The notes: generated by a model from the sequence alone, not told the origin. Numbered from the stretch's first letter, positions 11,593 through 26,657 are shown. The stretch is DNA of 64,000 nt from Pectobacterium brasiliense (GCF_016950255.1 NZ_JACGFN010000001.1:248001-312000); one strand, 5' to 3'. Numbers and translations are program-made.

Positions 11593-12882
11593 ATGCAGGA
11601 ATCCCTGACGCTACAACCCATCAAACTGATTAACGGTACCCTTAACCTTCCTGGCTCAAAAAGCGTCTCTAACCGTGCGCTGTTGCTGGCTGCCTTGGCT
11701 GAAGGAAAGACCCGGCTGACTAACCTGTTAGACAGTGACGATGTCCGCCATATGCTTACCGCTCTAACGGCATTGGGAGTGGACTACCACCTGTCGTCTG
11801 ACCGGACGGTGTGTGAGATTACCGGTCTGGGTGGGGCGTTTACGGCATCGCAACCGCTGGAACTATTTTTAGGGAACGCCGGCACCGCGATGCGTCCACT
11901 GGCTGCCGCGCTGTGTCTGACCGATGGCGATATTGTGCTGACAGGCGAACCGCGGATGAAAGAGCGCCCAATCGGGCATCTGGTCGATGCGCTGCGTCAG
12001 GGCGGGGCGAAAATTGACTATCTGGAGCAGGAAAACTACCCACCGCTTCGTCTGCACGGTGGTTTTCAGGGCGGCGAAATCAGTGTAGATGGCAGCGTAT
12101 CAAGCCAGTTCCTGACGGCGCTGTTGATGACTGCGCCTCTGGCCGCGCAGGATACGCAAATCAGCATTCAGGGCGATCTGGTTTCCAAACCGTATATCGA
12201 TATCACGCTGCATATGATGAAAGCGTTTGGTATTGAGGTGCGTAACGAGAATTATCAGCGATTTTTCGTGACGGGTCGCCAGCAGTATCGTTCACCGGGT
12301 GATTATCTGGTGGAAGGCGATGCGTCATCGGCTTCTTACTTCCTGGCCGCGGCGGCGATTAAAGGTGGTGTAGTACGTGTGACCGGCGTAGGCCGTAAAA
12401 GCGTACAGGGCGACATTCGCTTTGCTGATGTGCTGGAAAAAATGGGTGCAACCGTGCGCTGGGGTGAGGATTATATTGAATGCGAACGCGGTGAACTGCA
12501 CGCGATCGACATGGATATGAATCACATTCCTGATGCTGCGATGACTATCGCGACGGCGGCGCTTTTTGCTCAAGGTGGTACCACTACGCTGCGTAATATC
12601 TACAACTGGCGCGTGAAAGAAACCGATCGTCTGGCGGCAATGGCGATTGAACTGCGTAAAGTTGGCGCGGAAGTGGAAGAGGGTAATGACTACATTCGCA
12701 TTACGCCGCCGACCAAGCTGAAAGTGGCAGAAATCGGCACGTACAACGATCACCGTATGGCGATGTGTTTCTCGCTGGTCGCGCTATCGGATACGCCAGT
12801 TACGATTCTGGATCCGAAATGTACGGCTAAAACTTTCCCTGACTACTTTGAACAGCTGGCACGTCTTAGCGAGCTGGCTTGA
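11593..12882 (+). CDS. aroA: 3-phosphoshikimate 1-carboxyvinyltransferase (EPSP synthase)
   Basis: 429 residues (E. coli 427). It joins phosphoenolpyruvate to shikimate-3-phosphate in the aromatic amino acid pathway. Family motifs are present: [18 protein letters not shown] near the N-terminus, [11 protein letters not shown] (about residues 93-103), [10 protein letters not shown] and DHRMAMCF near the C-terminus. The Gly and Pro residues of the class I, glyphosate-sensitive type are seen (GNAGTAMRP). Second gene of serC-aroA. Confidence 0.97.
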   Translation: MQESLTLQPIKLINGTLNLPGSKSVSNRALLLAALAEGKTRLTNLLDSDDVRHMLTALTALGVDYHLSSDRTVCEITGLGGAFTASQPLELFLGNAGTAMRPLAAALCLTDGDIVLTGEPRMKERPIGHLVDALRQGGAKIDYLEQENYPPLRLHGGFQGGEISVDGSVSSQFLTALLMTAPLAAQDTQISIQGDLVSKPYIDITLHMMKAFGIEVRNENYQRFFVTGRQQYRSPGDYLVEGDASSASYFLAAAAIKGGVVRVTGVGRKSVQGDIRFADVLEKMGATVRWGEDYIECERGELHAIDMDMNHIPDAAMTIATAALFAQGGTTTLRNIYNWRVKETDRLAAMAIELRKVGAEVEEGNDYIRITPPTKLKVAEIGTYNDHRMAMCFSLVALSDTPVTILDPKCTAKTFPDYFEQLARLSELA

Positions 12883-12891
12883 TTCCTTTCT

Positions 12892-12915
12892 AAGGCACGG
12901 CTTCCGTGCCTTTTT
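12892..12915 (+). terminator. terminator of serC-aroA
   Basis: AAGGCACGG-CTT-CCGTGCCTT followed by T's, ten bases after the aroA stop. Confidence 0.9.
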
Positions 12916-13104
12916 CCACTATCGATTTTCCCCAAGCTACGCTCAGTTTTTCTTCTGAAATTGCGCATCGCGTTCAGAGAATGCCTTATTTTTCCCGCCA
13001 TTCTGGCATTGGGGTAACCTTTCTTTGTATTGATGCGTATAATGAGGTTCCGTGATGCCATAAAACGGCATAAGCGGAACTTCCCAGTATTAAAGGAGAG
13101 AGAA

Positions 13105-13782
13105 ATGACGGTGATGGCACCGGTAATTACGGTTGACGGACCGAGCGGCGCAGGCAAAGGTACTTTGTGTAAGGCATTGGCTGAGGCTTTACAATGGAAC
13201 CTGCTGGACTCGGGAGCTATCTATCGTGTTTTGGCTCTGGCGGCATTACACCACCATGTGGATATCGGCTCGGAAGACGCGCTGGTTCCGCTAGCCTCTC
13301 ATCTTGATGTGCGCTTTGTTGCAGAAGACGGGCAACTAAAAGTCATCCTGGAAGGTGAAGACGTTAGCCATGAAATTCGTACTGAAGCGGTAGGCAACAC
13401 GGCGTCTCAGGCCGCAGCTTTCCCTCGCGTTCGTGAAGCATTATTACGTCGGCAGCGCGCATTTCGCGAGGCTCCGGGGTTGATTGCTGATGGCCGAGAT
13501 ATGGGAACGGTCGTCTTTCCTGATGCTCCAGTGAAGATTTTTTTGGATGCCAGTGCGGAAGAACGTGCACAACGTCGCATGCTACAGTTGCAGGGGAAGG
13601 GCTTTAATGTTAACTTTGAACGTCTTTTGTCTGAGATAAAAGAACGGGATGAGCGCGATCGCAGCCGCCCCGTTGCGCCGTTAGTGCCTGCTGCCGATGC
13701 GTTGGTGCTGGATTCAACGGAAATGACAATCGATGAAGTGATAGCGCGCGCGTTGGCTTATGCCCGCGAAATTTTAGCGTAA
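13105..13782 (+). CDS. cmk: cytidylate kinase
   Basis: 225 residues from ATG 13105 (E. coli 227), preceded by AAGGAGAG; the longer frame from 13030 lacks family support. It phosphorylates CMP and dCMP. The P-loop GPSGAGKGT is at residues 12-20, and the CMP-binding insert and [16 protein letters not shown] motif are conserved. It precedes rpsA by 116 bp, as in E. coli, where an rpsA promoter lies within cmk. Confidence 0.97.
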   Translation: MTVMAPVITVDGPSGAGKGTLCKALAEALQWNLLDSGAIYRVLALAALHHHVDIGSEDALVPLASHLDVRFVAEDGQLKVILEGEDVSHEIRTEAVGNTASQAAAFPRVREALLRRQRAFREAPGLIADGRDMGTVVFPDAPVKIFLDASAEERAQRRMLQLQGKGFNVNFERLLSEIKERDERDRSRPVAPLVPAADALVLDSTEMTIDEVIARALAYAREILA

Positions 13783-13898
13783 TCACAGAAAACTGAATTT
13801 TTACCTCGCTGTAAGGATGCACAGCGGGGCATGTTAAACAACCCCATCGAGCAGGATGCCAGATGGACGTTAAATTGAAACCCTTAAGATTATCAAAC

Positions 13899-15572
13899 AT
13901 GACTGAATCTTTTGCTCAACTCTTTGAAGAATCCCTGAAAGAAATCGAAACCCGTCCTGGTTCCATCGTACGTGGTGTTGTTGTTGCTATTGATAAAGAT
14001 GTCGTACTGGTTGACGCCGGTCTGAAATCTGAATCTGCCATTCCGGTAGAGCAATTCAAGAACGCACAGGGCGAACTGGAAATTCAGGTTGGTGATGAAG
14101 TTGACGTTGCTCTGGACGCTATCGAAGATGGCTTCGGTGAAACGCTGCTTTCTCGCGAAAAAGCTAAACGTCATGAAGCATGGCTGACGCTGGAAAAAGC
14201 CTACGAAGAAGCTGCAACTGTTACTGGTATTATCAACGGTAAAGTTAAAGGTGGTTTCACTGTTGAGCTGAACGGCATTCGTGCGTTCCTGCCAGGTTCT
14301 CTGGTAGACGTTCGTCCGGTTCGCGATACGCTGCATCTGGAAGGCAAAGAGCTTGAGTTCAAAGTTATCAAGCTGGATCAGAAACGCAACAACGTTGTTG
14401 TTTCCCGCCGTGCAGTTATCGAATCTGAAAACAGCGCTGAGCGCGATCAACTGCTGGAAAACCTGCAGGAAGGCATGGAAGTTAAAGGTATCGTTAAGAA
14501 CCTTACTGACTACGGTGCATTCGTTGATCTGGGCGGCGTTGATGGCCTGCTGCATATCACTGATATGGCTTGGAAACGTGTTAAACACCCAAGCGAAATC
14601 GTCAATGTGGGCGACGAAATCACTGTTAAAGTGCTGAAGTTCGACCGCGAGCGTACTCGTGTATCTCTGGGTCTGAAACAGCTGGGCGAAGATCCATGGG
14701 TCGCTATCGCTAAGCGTTACCCAGAAAGCACGCGTCTGACTGGCCGCGTGACCAACCTGACTGACTACGGCTGCTTCGTTGAAATCGAAGAAGGCGTTGA
14801 AGGTCTGGTACACGTTTCTGAAATGGACTGGACCAACAAAAACATCCACCCATCCAAAGTTGTTAACGTTGGTGATGTAGTGGAAGTGATGGTTCTGGAC
14901 ATCGACGAAGAACGTCGTCGTATCTCTCTGGGCCTGAAACAGTGTAAATCCAACCCATGGCAGCTGTTCGCAGAAACCCACAACAAGGGCGACCGCGTTG
15001 AAGGTAAAATCAAGTCTATCACTGACTTTGGTATCTTCATCGGTCTGGACGGCGGCATCGATGGTCTGGTGCACCTGTCCGACATCTCCTGGAACGTGGC
15101 TGGCGAAGAAGCCGTTCGCGAATTCAAGAAAGGTGATGAAATCGCCGCTGTTGTTCTGCAGGTTGACGCAGAGCGCGAGCGTATCTCCCTGGGCGTGAAA
15201 CAACTGGCTGAAGACCCGTTCAATAACTACCTGTCTGTTAACAAGAAAGGTGCTATTGTTACTGGTAAAGTTACAGCAGTTGACGCTAAAGGTGCTACAG
15301 TTGAATTAGCAGACGGTGTTGAAGGCTATCTGCGTGCTTCTGACGCTTCACGTGACCGTGTTGAAGATGCAACTCTGGTTCTGAGCGTTGGCGACAGCGT
15401 TGAAGCGAAATACACCGGTGTTGATCGTAAAAACCGCGTTGTTAGCCTGTCTGTTCGTGCGAAAGACGAAGCTGACGAGAAAGATGCAATCGCAACTGTT
15501 AACAACAAGCCGGAAGAAAACAATTTCTCCAGCGCGATGGCAGAAGCGTTTAAAGCAGCTAAAGGCGAGTAA
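13899..15572 (+). CDS. rpsA: 30S ribosomal protein S1
   Basis: 557 residues, exactly the E. coli length, from ATG 13899 ([20 protein letters not shown]); the frame upstream to 13863 is discounted. Six S1 OB-fold repeats can be followed, with recurring endings of the type RISLGLKQ. It binds mRNA and ribosomes and is needed for translation of structured leaders. No good Shine-Dalgarno sequence precedes the start, as in E. coli, where the rpsA leader is a folded autoregulatory initiation region. The coding strand shows the codon bias of a highly expressed gene. Confidence 0.98.
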   Translation: MTESFAQLFEESLKEIETRPGSIVRGVVVAIDKDVVLVDAGLKSESAIPVEQFKNAQGELEIQVGDEVDVALDAIEDGFGETLLSREKAKRHEAWLTLEKAYEEAATVTGIINGKVKGGFTVELNGIRAFLPGSLVDVRPVRDTLHLEGKELEFKVIKLDQKRNNVVVSRRAVIESENSAERDQLLENLQEGMEVKGIVKNLTDYGAFVDLGGVDGLLHITDMAWKRVKHPSEIVNVGDEITVKVLKFDRERTRVSLGLKQLGEDPWVAIAKRYPESTRLTGRVTNLTDYGCFVEIEEGVEGLVHVSEMDWTNKNIHPSKVVNVGDVVEVMVLDIDEERRRISLGLKQCKSNPWQLFAETHNKGDRVEGKIKSITDFGIFIGLDGGIDGLVHLSDISWNVAGEEAVREFKKGDEIAAVVLQVDAERERISLGVKQLAEDPFNNYLSVNKKGAIVTGKVTAVDAKGATVELADGVEGYLRASDASRDRVEDATLVLSVGDSVEAKYTGVDRKNRVVSLSVRAKDEADEKDAIATVNNKPEENNFSSAMAEAFKAAKGE

Positions 15573-15583
15573 TCACTACGGTG

Positions 15584-15613
15584 GAATGAGCAACGTAAGT
15601 TGCTCATTCTTGT
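15584..15613 (+). terminator. terminator/hairpin after rpsA
   Basis: Perfect 11-base stem GAATGAGCAAC / GTTGCTCATTC, loop GTAA, followed by TTGT. Weak T-tract, so read-through into ihfB is possible. Confidence 0.65.
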
Positions 15614-15661
15614 AACGGTAGTCAGTTATCCTGGTTATTGATAACCGCACTTGGAGGAGCT

Positions 15662-15946
15662 ATGACCAAGTCTGAACTTATTGAAAGGCTTGCTGGACAG
15701 CAATCTCATATCCCAGCCAAAGTGGTTGAGGATGCAGTGAAAGAAATGCTCGAACAAATGGCTTCTACGCTAGCCGAAGGCGACCGTATTGAAATCCGTG
15801 GGTTTGGCAGTTTTTCACTTCACTACCGTGCACCGCGTGTAGGTCGTAATCCGAAAACGGGTGACAAAGTTGAGCTGGAAGGTAAGTACGTCCCTCACTT
15901 TAAACCGGGCAAGGAACTCCGCGACCGCGCTAATATTTACGGCTAA
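15662..15946 (+). CDS. ihfB: integration host factor subunit beta
   Basis: 94 residues, as in E. coli, from ATG 15662 with a strong TTGGAGGAGC ribosome binding site. It pairs with IhfA to bend DNA in replication, recombination and transcription. The DNA-binding arm [20 protein letters not shown] and the [10 protein letters not shown] strand motif are typical of the HU/IHF family. It lies just after rpsA, the conserved order. Confidence 0.98.
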   Translation: MTKSELIERLAGQQSHIPAKVVEDAVKEMLEQMASTLAEGDRIEIRGFGSFSLHYRAPRVGRNPKTGDKVELEGKYVPHFKPGKELRDRANIYG

Positions 15947-15972
15947 TCGTTAGTCTTAAATACAAGCCTTAT

Positions 15973-15999
15973 AAAAGCACCCACCTCGGGTGCTTTTTT
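15973..15999 (+). terminator. terminator after ihfB
   Basis: AAAAGCACCC-ACCTC-GGGTGCTTTT with a run of T's, 26 bases past the stop codon. Confidence 0.9.
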
Positions 16000-16112
16000 A
16001 CATTTATAACCATCATCTTCTCCGCACTTCCGTCGTTATGACGTGGTTATCTGGCATCGGATATATTGATATATTATCCCGCGCTATCAACGACTGAGAA
16101 CGCGGGAACGGT

Positions 16113-16738
16113 TTACTTATTGTGACGCGCTTTCAGGCGGTTGATGATGGTCGCCAGATCTAAATCCTGATCCTGCAACAGCACCAACAGGTGGTACATT
16201 AAATCTGCTGCTTCGTTGGTCAGTTCTTCGCGATCGTGTACCGTAGCGGCTAATGCAGCTTCCAATCCTTCCTCACCGACTTTCTGCGCAATGCGCTTGG
16301 TGCCGCTGGCATACAGACGCGCTGTGTAAGAGCTATCTGGGTCAGCATGTTTACGCTCGGCCAGCAGTTGCTCTAACTGATAGAGGAACGTCCAGTCGCT
16401 GGTAGCAGGTGAGAAACAACTGCTGGTGCCCAGATGACAGGTTGGACCGATAGGATTAACCAGAATCAGCAGCGTGTCGTTATCGCAGTCTGGCGTGATA
16501 GAGACGACATTGAGGAAATGGCCGGAAGATTCGCCTTTTGTCCACAACCGCTGCTTGGTACGCGAGAAGAACGTAACTTTGCCGCTCTTTTCTGTGGCCT
16601 GTAAGGCATCCTGATTCATGTAGCCCAGCATCAACACTTCACCGGAGACGGCATGTTGCACGACAACTGGCAGCATACCGTCCGTTTTTTCCCAATCGAG
16701 CTGATTTCGTTGTTCGTCGTTTAGAAAGAACTCTTCGC

Positions 16739-16745
<7 letters not shown>
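16113..16745 (-). CDS. hisI: bifunctional phosphoribosyl-AMP cyclohydrolase / phosphoribosyl-ATP pyrophosphatase
   Basis: 210 residues starting with GTG 16745, overlapping the end of hisF by seven bases; a GGAG lies just upstream. E. coli HisI has 203. The N-terminal half is the cyclohydrolase ([14 protein letters not shown], with zinc-binding Cys/His near GPTCHLG) and the C-terminal half the pyrophosphatase (helical, [13 protein letters not shown]). It carries out steps two and three of histidine synthesis. Last gene of the his operon. Confidence 0.96.
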
Positions 16746-18240
<1,495 letters not shown>

Positions 18241-18831
18241 CTACATCTCCAGAAAGTTTTTCAGCAACTGCGCGCCCGCAGCACCCGAACGCTCAGGGTG
18301 GAACTGCACGCCAAAGAAGTTATCTTTTTCCAGCGCAGCGGTGAAGGCTTCGCCATAGTTGGCTTGTGCAATCGTGTTTTCGCAGACTGGCATGGCATAG
18401 CTGTGAACGAAATAGAAATAGGCACCGTCATCGATATCGCGGAACAAACGATGTCCGGCCTTCGGAATGACCTGATTCCAGCCCATATGCGGCAGCGGTA
18501 AGCCGTGGTCAACCATCTTTTTCACGGGTGCATCGACAATCCCCAGCGTGGGGATACCGCCGTTTTCGTCGCTGTTTGTGCCCAGCAACTGCATGCCGAG
18601 GCAAATACCGAGAACGGGCTGGGTACAGGCCTTGATCAACGCAATCAGGTCGCGCTCTTCCAGTTGATTCATCGCGGCTTGCGCGGTGCCAACACCCGGC
18701 AGAAACAGCTTGTCCGCTTGTAGGACAATCTCGGCCTCACGGCTCACAACGGGCGTATATCCCAACCGCTGTACGGCGTAGGTCACCGAAGAGAGGTTAG
18801 CGCAGCCAGTATCAAGAATGACGACCTTCAT
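18241..18831 (-). CDS. hisH: imidazole glycerol phosphate synthase, glutamine amidotransferase subunit
   Basis: 196 residues, class I glutamine amidotransferase. It supplies ammonia to HisF. The nucleophile Cys lies in [12 protein letters not shown] (about residues 73-84) and the His/Glu pair in VQFHPERSG near the C-terminus. Its start overlaps the hisB stop (TGATG). Confidence 0.97.
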   Translation of the reverse strand: MKVVILDTGCANLSSVTYAVQRLGYTPVVSREAEIVLQADKLFLPGVGTAQAAMNQLEERDLIALIKACTQPVLGICLGMQLLGTNSDENGGIPTLGIVDAPVKKMVDHGLPLPHMGWNQVIPKAGHRLFRDIDDGAYFYFVHSYAMPVCENTIAQANYGEAFTAALEKDNFFGVQFHPERSGAAGAQLLKNFLEM

Positions 18832-19898
18832 CAGAGCACTCCTTTCGAGCTCGGCAGCGTGTCACCCTCGACGCGAATGGCCTGACGCAGCGTGCGTCCG
18901 AAGACTTTGAACAGGCTTTCCACACGGTGATGATCGTTGCGCCCTTTGGTTTTCAGGTGCAGCGTACAGGCCATGGAATAAGACAGTGAGCGGAAGAAGT
19001 GTTCGACCATTTCCGTACTCAGATCGCCGACGCGCTGGTAGCTGAATTCCGCTTTGTATTCCAGATGCGGACGGCCTGAAATATCCAGCGCGCAGCGTGC
19101 CAGACACTCATCCATCGGTAGGACGAAGCCAAAACGGCCAATGCCGCGTTTGTCGCCCAGCGCTTTGTTCAGGGCTTCGCCCAGTGCCAGACCGGTATCT
19201 TCCACCGTGTGATGATCGTCAATGTACAGGTCGCCTTTCACTTCAATATTCATGCGGAACCCGCCGTGGGTGGCGATTTGATCCAGCATGTGATCGAAGA
19301 AGCCGACGCCAGTGTTGATTTTGCTGCCGCCTTCCTGATCCAGCCAGACGTTCACATCAATCGCGGTTTCACGCGTGACGCGATTGACGTGTGCATGACG
19401 GTCGCGCTTGGTCAGTTGGTTGGTAATGGCTTGCCAGTTCAGTCCACCGCGTTGGTAGAGCAGGCCGGTTATGCCCATATTTTGTGCCAGTTGGATATCG
19501 GTCTGGCGATCGCCGATGACGTAGCTATTTGCTACATCCATCAGGCCATTATTCAAATAGGCGGTCACCAGTTCGGTTTTAGGCTTACGACAGGTGCAGT
19601 TATCCGCCGGCAGATGCGGGCAAATCAACACTTGCTCAAACCGAATGCCCTGCGATGTCAGAATCTGCATCATCAGGTTATGCGGTGGATCGAAGGTTTC
19701 CTGCGGAAAACTATCGGTTCCCAAACCATCCTGATTGGTGATCATCACCAGCGTATAGCCCGCTTTTTGCAGTGCCAGCAGCGAAGGGATGACATCTGGT
19801 TCCAGCGCCAGTTTATCCAGACGGTCAACCTGAAAATCCTCAGGCGGTTCAGCAATCAATGTTCCGTCACGGTCGATAAAGAGGTATTTCTGGCCCAC
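18831..19898 (-). CDS. hisB: bifunctional histidinol-phosphatase / imidazoleglycerol-phosphate dehydratase
   Basis: 355 residues. The N-terminal HAD phosphatase domain carries [13 protein letters not shown] (catalytic Asp9 and Asp11) and a zinc loop with [14 protein letters not shown]. The C-terminal dehydratase has the metal-binding [10 protein letters not shown] and the repeated NDHHRVES. The fused form is typical of enterobacteria. It performs the seventh and ninth steps of the pathway. Confidence 0.97.
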   Translation of the reverse strand: MGQKYLFIDRDGTLIAEPPEDFQVDRLDKLALEPDVIPSLLALQKAGYTLVMITNQDGLGTDSFPQETFDPPHNLMMQILTSQGIRFEQVLICPHLPADNCTCRKPKTELVTAYLNNGLMDVANSYVIGDRQTDIQLAQNMGITGLLYQRGGLNWQAITNQLTKRDRHAHVNRVTRETAIDVNVWLDQEGGSKINTGVGFFDHMLDQIATHGGFRMNIEVKGDLYIDDHHTVEDTGLALGEALNKALGDKRGIGRFGFVLPMDECLARCALDISGRPHLEYKAEFSYQRVGDLSTEMVEHFFRSLSYSMACTLHLKTKGRNDHHRVESLFKVFGRTLRQAIRVEGDTLPSSKGVL

Positions 19899-19913
19899 GT
19901 GAGCTCCTTAAAA

Positions 19914-22311
<2,398 letters not shown>

Positions 22312-22316
22312 CGTCA

Positions 22317-23216
22317 TCACTCCATCATTTTTTCAATAGGCAGAACCAGAATGGAGCTGGCACCCAAAGATTTCAGCTTTTCCATCGTTTCCCAGAACAG
22401 CGTTTCGCTACTGACCATGTGCATGGCAACGCGGCTTTGATCGCCAGCCAGCGGCAGAATGGTGGGGCGTTCGGCGCCAGGCAACAGGGCGATGACTTCT
22501 TCCAGACGTTCGCTAGGCGCGTGCAGCATGATGTATTTCGATTCACGCGCCTGAATCACGCCTTGCATACGGGTCAGCAGTTTATCGATCAGCAGCTGTT
22601 TCTCTTCTGGCATCTCGCCGTCGCGCTGAATCAGGCAGGCTTTAGAACGGTAAATCACTTCCACTTCGCGCAGGCCGTTGGCTTCGAGCGTGGCACCGGT
22701 TGATACCAGATCGCAGATGGCATCGGCCAGACCGGCGCGCGGTGCGACTTCGACGGAACCGTTGAGCAGACAGGATTTGAAATTGACAGATTGTCTGTCG
22801 AGATATTGTTTGAGCAGGTGAGGATAAGAAGTGGCGATACGTTTGTTTTGCAGGCATTCAGGACCGGTATAGGCTTCGTCCAGCGGCATCGCCAGCGACA
22901 GGCGGCAACCGCCGAAATCCAGACGGCGCAGCGTGAAGTAACGCGGATCTTCGCCCTGTGCACGACGGTTTAACAGCTCTTCTTCAAGCACGTTTTCGCC
23001 GATGATGCCCAGATCGACCACACCATCCATGACCAGGCCGGGGATATCGTCATCGCGTACGCGCAGGATATCAATCGGCATATTTTCTGCGAACGCGATC
23101 AGGCGCTGTTGCTGTAAGTTGATTTTGATCCCGCAGCGCGCCAGCAGTTCGCGTGAATCGTCGCTCAGGCGGCCTGACTTCTGCATTGCTATCCGTAAAC
23201 GTGTTTTATCCAGCAT
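22317..23216 (-). CDS. hisG: ATP phosphoribosyltransferase
   Basis: 299 residues, the long form of HisG (E. coli 299) with a C-terminal ACT-like regulatory domain that binds histidine. It performs the first committed step and is feedback-inhibited. Start [20 protein letters not shown]; the PRPP-binding segment is near [19 protein letters not shown] (about residues 168-186). First structural gene of the his operon, behind the hisL attenuator. Confidence 0.97.
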   Translation of the reverse strand: MLDKTRLRIAMQKSGRLSDDSRELLARCGIKINLQQQRLIAFAENMPIDILRVRDDDIPGLVMDGVVDLGIIGENVLEEELLNRRAQGEDPRYFTLRRLDFGGCRLSLAMPLDEAYTGPECLQNKRIATSYPHLLKQYLDRQSVNFKSCLLNGSVEVAPRAGLADAICDLVSTGATLEANGLREVEVIYRSKACLIQRDGEMPEEKQLLIDKLLTRMQGVIQARESKYIMLHAPSERLEEVIALLPGAERPTILPLAGDQSRVAMHMVSSETLFWETMEKLKSLGASSILVLPIEKMME

Positions 23217-23267
23217 GGAAACCTCATTAACCTGTCAAATTTAAATTTTTGGAAATAGAGCGAGCAT

Positions 23268-23339
23268 AAAAAAACGTCGGGAACGTTTTTTAACGTTGCA
23301 TAGCAACGGCCTGCAAGGTGCGCGCAAGGATAGCGCGCA
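23268..23339. repeat. three-hairpin intergenic repeat, copy 1
   Basis: Three consecutive hairpins: AAAAAACGT / ACGTTTTTT (23269-23291, loop CGGGA), CGTTGC / GCAACG (23294-23308, loop ATA) and TGCGCGC / GCGCGCA (23319-23339). The first two are shared with copy 2 at 54575-54646. It lies between the his attenuator and hisG, so it is transcribed as part of the hisG leader. Probably a dispersed Pectobacterium repeat. Confidence 0.7.
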
Positions 23340-23340
23340 T

Positions 23341-23372
23341 AAAAAAACCCTCGGAAGATGATCTTCCGAGGG
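23341..23372 (-). terminator. his operon attenuator
   Basis: Perfect 12-base stem CCCTCGGAAGAT / ATCTTCCGAGGG with a single-base loop, followed on the minus strand by seven T's. It lies 63 bases after the hisL stop codon: the classical attenuator that forms when histidyl-tRNA is plentiful. Confidence 0.95.
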
Positions 23373-23435
23373 CTCTCTTTGTGTTCTGCGCCACTGGAAG
23401 ATCTTAACGTCTTCCAGCACCAACTGCCCGAAAGA

Positions 23436-23483
23436 CTAATCAGGATGATGGTGATGATGGTGGTTAAACAGAACGCGTGTCAT
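23436..23483 (-). CDS. hisL: his operon leader peptide
   Basis: 15 codons: MTRVLFNHHHHHHPD, with six consecutive histidine codons (E. coli has seven). Ribosome stalling at these codons when histidine is short lets transcription pass the attenuator downstream. The segment 23484-23765 between hisL and yeeZ holds the his promoter region and no gene that I recognise. Confidence 0.95.
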   Translation of the reverse strand: MTRVLFNHHHHHHPD

Positions 23484-23765
23484 AAAGTGTCTCTTTGTTG
23501 TGTCAGTATTTATTAAATGAATAACGATTTCTGTCGAATAACCTAAACCATGTTCGGGTTGTTGTGCAACATTTTTTTAGCAGATGTGGGAAGTTCGTTT
23601 TGGTTGCGTGATGCGTCTGCCTAGTTGCTCGAGATATTGGCCCCAGGATAGACATAAAGCGCTGCTGAAATCGGACAGGCTCTGTAGCGATGGGCATGAA
23701 AGCCGTTTACTCTGTAGGCGGTGCGTGATGTTAATTAACAGGCTCCTTGCAGGGGAGAACGGCTG

Positions 23766-24602
23766 ATGAAAAAAGTATCGATTGTTGGATTGGGCTGGCT
23801 GGGTATGCCGCTGGCTCTGGCGCTGAATGGGCACGGTTACCGCGTGACAGGGACGAAAACCACTCAGGATGGCGTGGAAGCTGCGCGTATGAGTGGGATT
23901 GAGTGCTATCAACTGGCTCTGACGCCGGAATTGGAATGTGACGCTGATGAGCTTAGCGCGCTATTACAGGCTGACGTGCTGATCGTGACATTGCCCGCCA
24001 GCCGAACGGCGGAAGGGGGCGAAGGGTATGCACAAGCGGTACAGCAACTGGTGAATATGGCGCGCGTGTTCCATGTCCCGCGTATTATCTTCACCAGTTC
24101 AACCTCGGTTTATGGCGATAGCAGCGGCACAGCAAGAGAAAACTCGCCACTACAGCCGACGACGGTCGCAGGGAAAACGCTGGTGTCCCTCGAACAGTGG
24201 TTGCAGCATCTACCTGATACTTCGGTGGATATCTTGCGTCTTGCGGGGCTGGTCGGCGGTGAACGCCATCCTGGGCGTTTCCTTGCTGGCAAAGCCAATC
24301 TGCCGCGTGGCAATCATGGCGTGAATCTGGTGCATCAGGAAGATGTGCTGGCGGCGATCCTGCTGCTGCTTAAGCTTCCGAACGGTGGGCATATCTATAA
24401 CCTGTGTGCGCCAGAACATCCTGCCAGACAGGACTTTTACCCTGAACAGGCGCGCAGATTGCACCTGTCTCCGCCGCAGTTTGCTCCTGTAACCGACAGC
24501 GATCAGGGGAAGATTGTTGATGGGCAGCGTATCTGCCATGAACTCGGGTTTGAGTATCAATATCCTAACCCTTCAACGATGCCACTGAATGAAGGCTTGT
24601 AG
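23766..24602 (+). CDS. yeeZ: SDR-family NAD(P)-dependent oxidoreductase YeeZ
   Basis: 278 residues (E. coli YeeZ 274). An extended-SDR-like Rossmann protein with the N-terminal nucleotide motif VGLGWLGMPLA (residues 7-17), and TSSTSVYGD (about residues 111-119) with the Tyr of the SDR active-site region. The reaction is unknown. It is divergent from the his operon, the same neighbour as in E. coli. GGGGAGA precedes the ATG. Confidence 0.93.
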   Translation: MKKVSIVGLGWLGMPLALALNGHGYRVTGTKTTQDGVEAARMSGIECYQLALTPELECDADELSALLQADVLIVTLPASRTAEGGEGYAQAVQQLVNMARVFHVPRIIFTSSTSVYGDSSGTARENSPLQPTTVAGKTLVSLEQWLQHLPDTSVDILRLAGLVGGERHPGRFLAGKANLPRGNHGVNLVHQEDVLAAILLLLKLPNGGHIYNLCAPEHPARQDFYPEQARRLHLSPPQFAPVTDSDQGKIVDGQRICHELGFEYQYPNPSTMPLNEGL

Positions 24603-24608
24603 CGCTAA

Positions 24609-24631
24609 CCGCAATCCGTGCGGCTTTTTTT
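24609..24631 (+). terminator. terminator after yeeZ
   Basis: CCGCA-ATCCG-TGCGG followed by C and seven T's, directly after the stop codon. Confidence 0.85.
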
Positions 24632-24667
24632 GTCGCCATTTTTTGATACCGCTATAGGGTTCCAGAT

Positions 24668-24698
24668 ACGCCCGGATATGTGTGAAGTATCCGGGCGT
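24668..24698 (-). terminator. strong hairpin after the first chemoreceptor gene
   Basis: Perfect 11-base stem ACGCCCGGATA / TATCCGGGCGT, loop nine bases, just past the stop of the minus-strand gene. There is no T-tract on the minus strand, so it may protect the mRNA end rather than terminate. Confidence 0.5.
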
Positions 24699-24704
24699 GA
24701 GGCG

Positions 24705-26657
24705 TTAAAACGACGTCCAGTCACTTTCTGACGACGCGGTTTTTTTGTCTGCCGTTGACACACGTTTTGGCAGCGCGTGTCGTGGCGTAGAGGATGACGT
24801 ACGTGAGCCAGCGCGGTTGTCAGATTGAGACACGCGGAAGTGCTCAAGCAGTTTCTCCAGCAGCACAGCTTGCTCTTCCAGCGAGTTGGCGGAAATGGAG
24901 GATTCCATTACCAGCGAGGCGTTCTGCTGCGTCGTGGTGTCCAGTTCACTGATCGCCTGCGCGATTTGCCCAATTCCCCGGCTCTGTTCCTCAGAGGCGG
25001 AGGAAATTTCCCCCATGATGTCGTTCACGCGGGAAACGGAATCGACGATTTGCTCCATGGTTTCTCCCGCAACCGCCACCAGATGACTCCCCGCATTGGT
25101 ACGCTCGACGGACTCTGCGATCAGGGACTCGATGTCTTTGGCTGCCTGAGAACTGCGCTGCGATAAACTGCGCACTTCGCCTGCGACCACGGCAAAACCA
25201 CGGCCTTGTTCACCAGCACGGGCGGCTTCTACCGCAGCGTTCAGCGCCAGAATGTTGGTCTGGAAAGCAATGCTATTGATGACGGTAGTGATATCGGCGA
25301 TTTTTTTGGAGCTGGCTGCGATATTGTCCATGGTCGTCACCACCTGTTTCACGACCTCACCGCCTTTCAGCGCATTCTTGGACGCATCGGCAGCGATCTG
25401 ACTGGCATGCTTGGCGTTGTCGGCGTTGTTTTTCACCGTTGACGTCAATTCTTCCATGCTCGCCGCGGTTTCAACTACGGCTGCCGACTGCTGCTCGGTG
25501 CGTGATGACAGATCGCTATTGCCTGTGGCAATTTTGCTTGCCGACTGGCTGACGCTACCGACGCTGTCCCGCACTTCGGAGATAACGTGGCGCAGTTGTT
25601 CATTCATCGTCCCCATTGCGTGGGTAAGCCGCCCCAGTTCATCGTGGCGATCGGTCTGAATCGAGGTGGTGAGATCTCCACTGGCAATACGTTCCGCCAG
25701 CGACAGGTTATGGATGATGGGTCTGGTGATAATCCGGGTGATGTAGATCGAAATGATGATATCGATGATCACGGCGATGAGACCGATAATCATGGTAATA
25801 GTGGCGGAGTGATAGGCCAGTTCATCGTTTTTCGCTTTGATAATGGCCGTCAGCGCGTTGATGTCTGCGCTGCTTTTCGTTCCTGCTCTCATGACCAAAT
25901 ACTCTGCTTTTTTCACGTCGTCGAAAGCGGTGTAATAGTCTGCATTAATCTGTTGATATTGTTTGATGTAATTGCGCAATGCGTCAGCCTGACTTTTCAG
26001 GTCGGCAGGTAAAATCGGTAAGGCCTGATAGGCTGATTCCGTTTCCGCATAACGATTATTCAGAGCAGTGACTGTTTTCTCATCTTTTGTTATTTGCAGT
26101 TCATAGCTCAGCTTTTGCACTTCACTTAACAAGAATGCCAGTCTGCTCATCGCGTAATAAGCATCGTTATCGGGGAATGAACTGGTGCTATGAATAGTCT
26201 GTGCAACAGGTTCCAGCGTGGCTTGTGCATGGAGTTGATTCATTTTTCCCTGAATAGCAACCGCTTTTTGTGTTGCAACAGACATAGCGGATACCGACGT
26301 CTGAAAGCCTTCTAAGTTTTCTTTTAAGCTGTTGATGTGGCCTAACTCATCGGCGCTCCAGGCCAGCGTTTTTGCACTGTCTGTTAAGTCTGTCGCGCTT
26401 TTAACGAATTTCGCCAGAATATCTTTTGTCTTCTCATCGGGGGCGTAGAAATATTTAACACGATTTATTTTTGCCTGAAATACCTCAATATTGATGCTGT
26501 AAATAAGATTGGTTTTCTCATAGATATCTTTAATGTCTTTAAATCTTTTTGTACTCAGCGATGAGGCAACAATAACGAGTAATAAAATAATGCCAAATCC
26601 CGCATACAGTTTATGTGCGATTTTTGTGTTACGGATTCGACTAGCAAGATGCTGCAT
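24705..26657 (-). CDS. methyl-accepting chemotaxis protein
   Basis: 650 residues. Transmembrane segment at about 17-37, a periplasmic four-helix-type sensor domain to about 285, a second transmembrane segment at about 287-309, HAMP, then the cytoplasmic signalling domain with the conserved hairpin tip ([20 protein letters not shown]). The C-terminus ends DWTSF, the xWxxF pentapeptide that tethers CheR and CheB. It is a close paralogue of the next gene upstream: the first 80 residues are nearly the same, while the sensor domain diverges. Predicted sigma-28 promoter at 26812-26838. Ligand unknown. Confidence 0.95.
   Translation of the reverse strand: MQHLASRIRNTKIAHKLYAGFGIILLLVIVASSLSTKRFKDIKDIYEKTNLIYSINIEVFQAKINRVKYFYAPDEKTKDILAKFVKSATDLTDSAKTLAWSADELGHINSLKENLEGFQTSVSAMSVATQKAVAIQGKMNQLHAQATLEPVAQTIHSTSSFPDNDAYYAMSRLAFLLSEVQKLSYELQITKDEKTVTALNNRYAETESAYQALPILPADLKSQADALRNYIKQYQQINADYYTAFDDVKKAEYLVMRAGTKSSADINALTAIIKAKNDELAYHSATITMIIGLIAVIIDIIISIYITRIITRPIIHNLSLAERIASGDLTTSIQTDRHDELGRLTHAMGTMNEQLRHVISEVRDSVGSVSQSASKIATGNSDLSSRTEQQSAAVVETAASMEELTSTVKNNADNAKHASQIAADASKNALKGGEVVKQVVTTMDNIAASSKKIADITTVINSIAFQTNILALNAAVEAARAGEQGRGFAVVAGEVRSLSQRSSQAAKDIESLIAESVERTNAGSHLVAVAGETMEQIVDSVSRVNDIMGEISSASEEQSRGIGQIAQAISELDTTTQQNASLVMESSISANSLEEQAVLLEKLLEHFRVSQSDNRAGSRTSSSTPRHALPKRVSTADKKTASSESDWTSF

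Noticed and set aside
13893..15203. 436-codon open frame opposite rpsA
   Set aside because: It is a shadow of the strongly biased codon use of rpsA; its protein is Asn/Phe/Gln-rich with no family resemblance.
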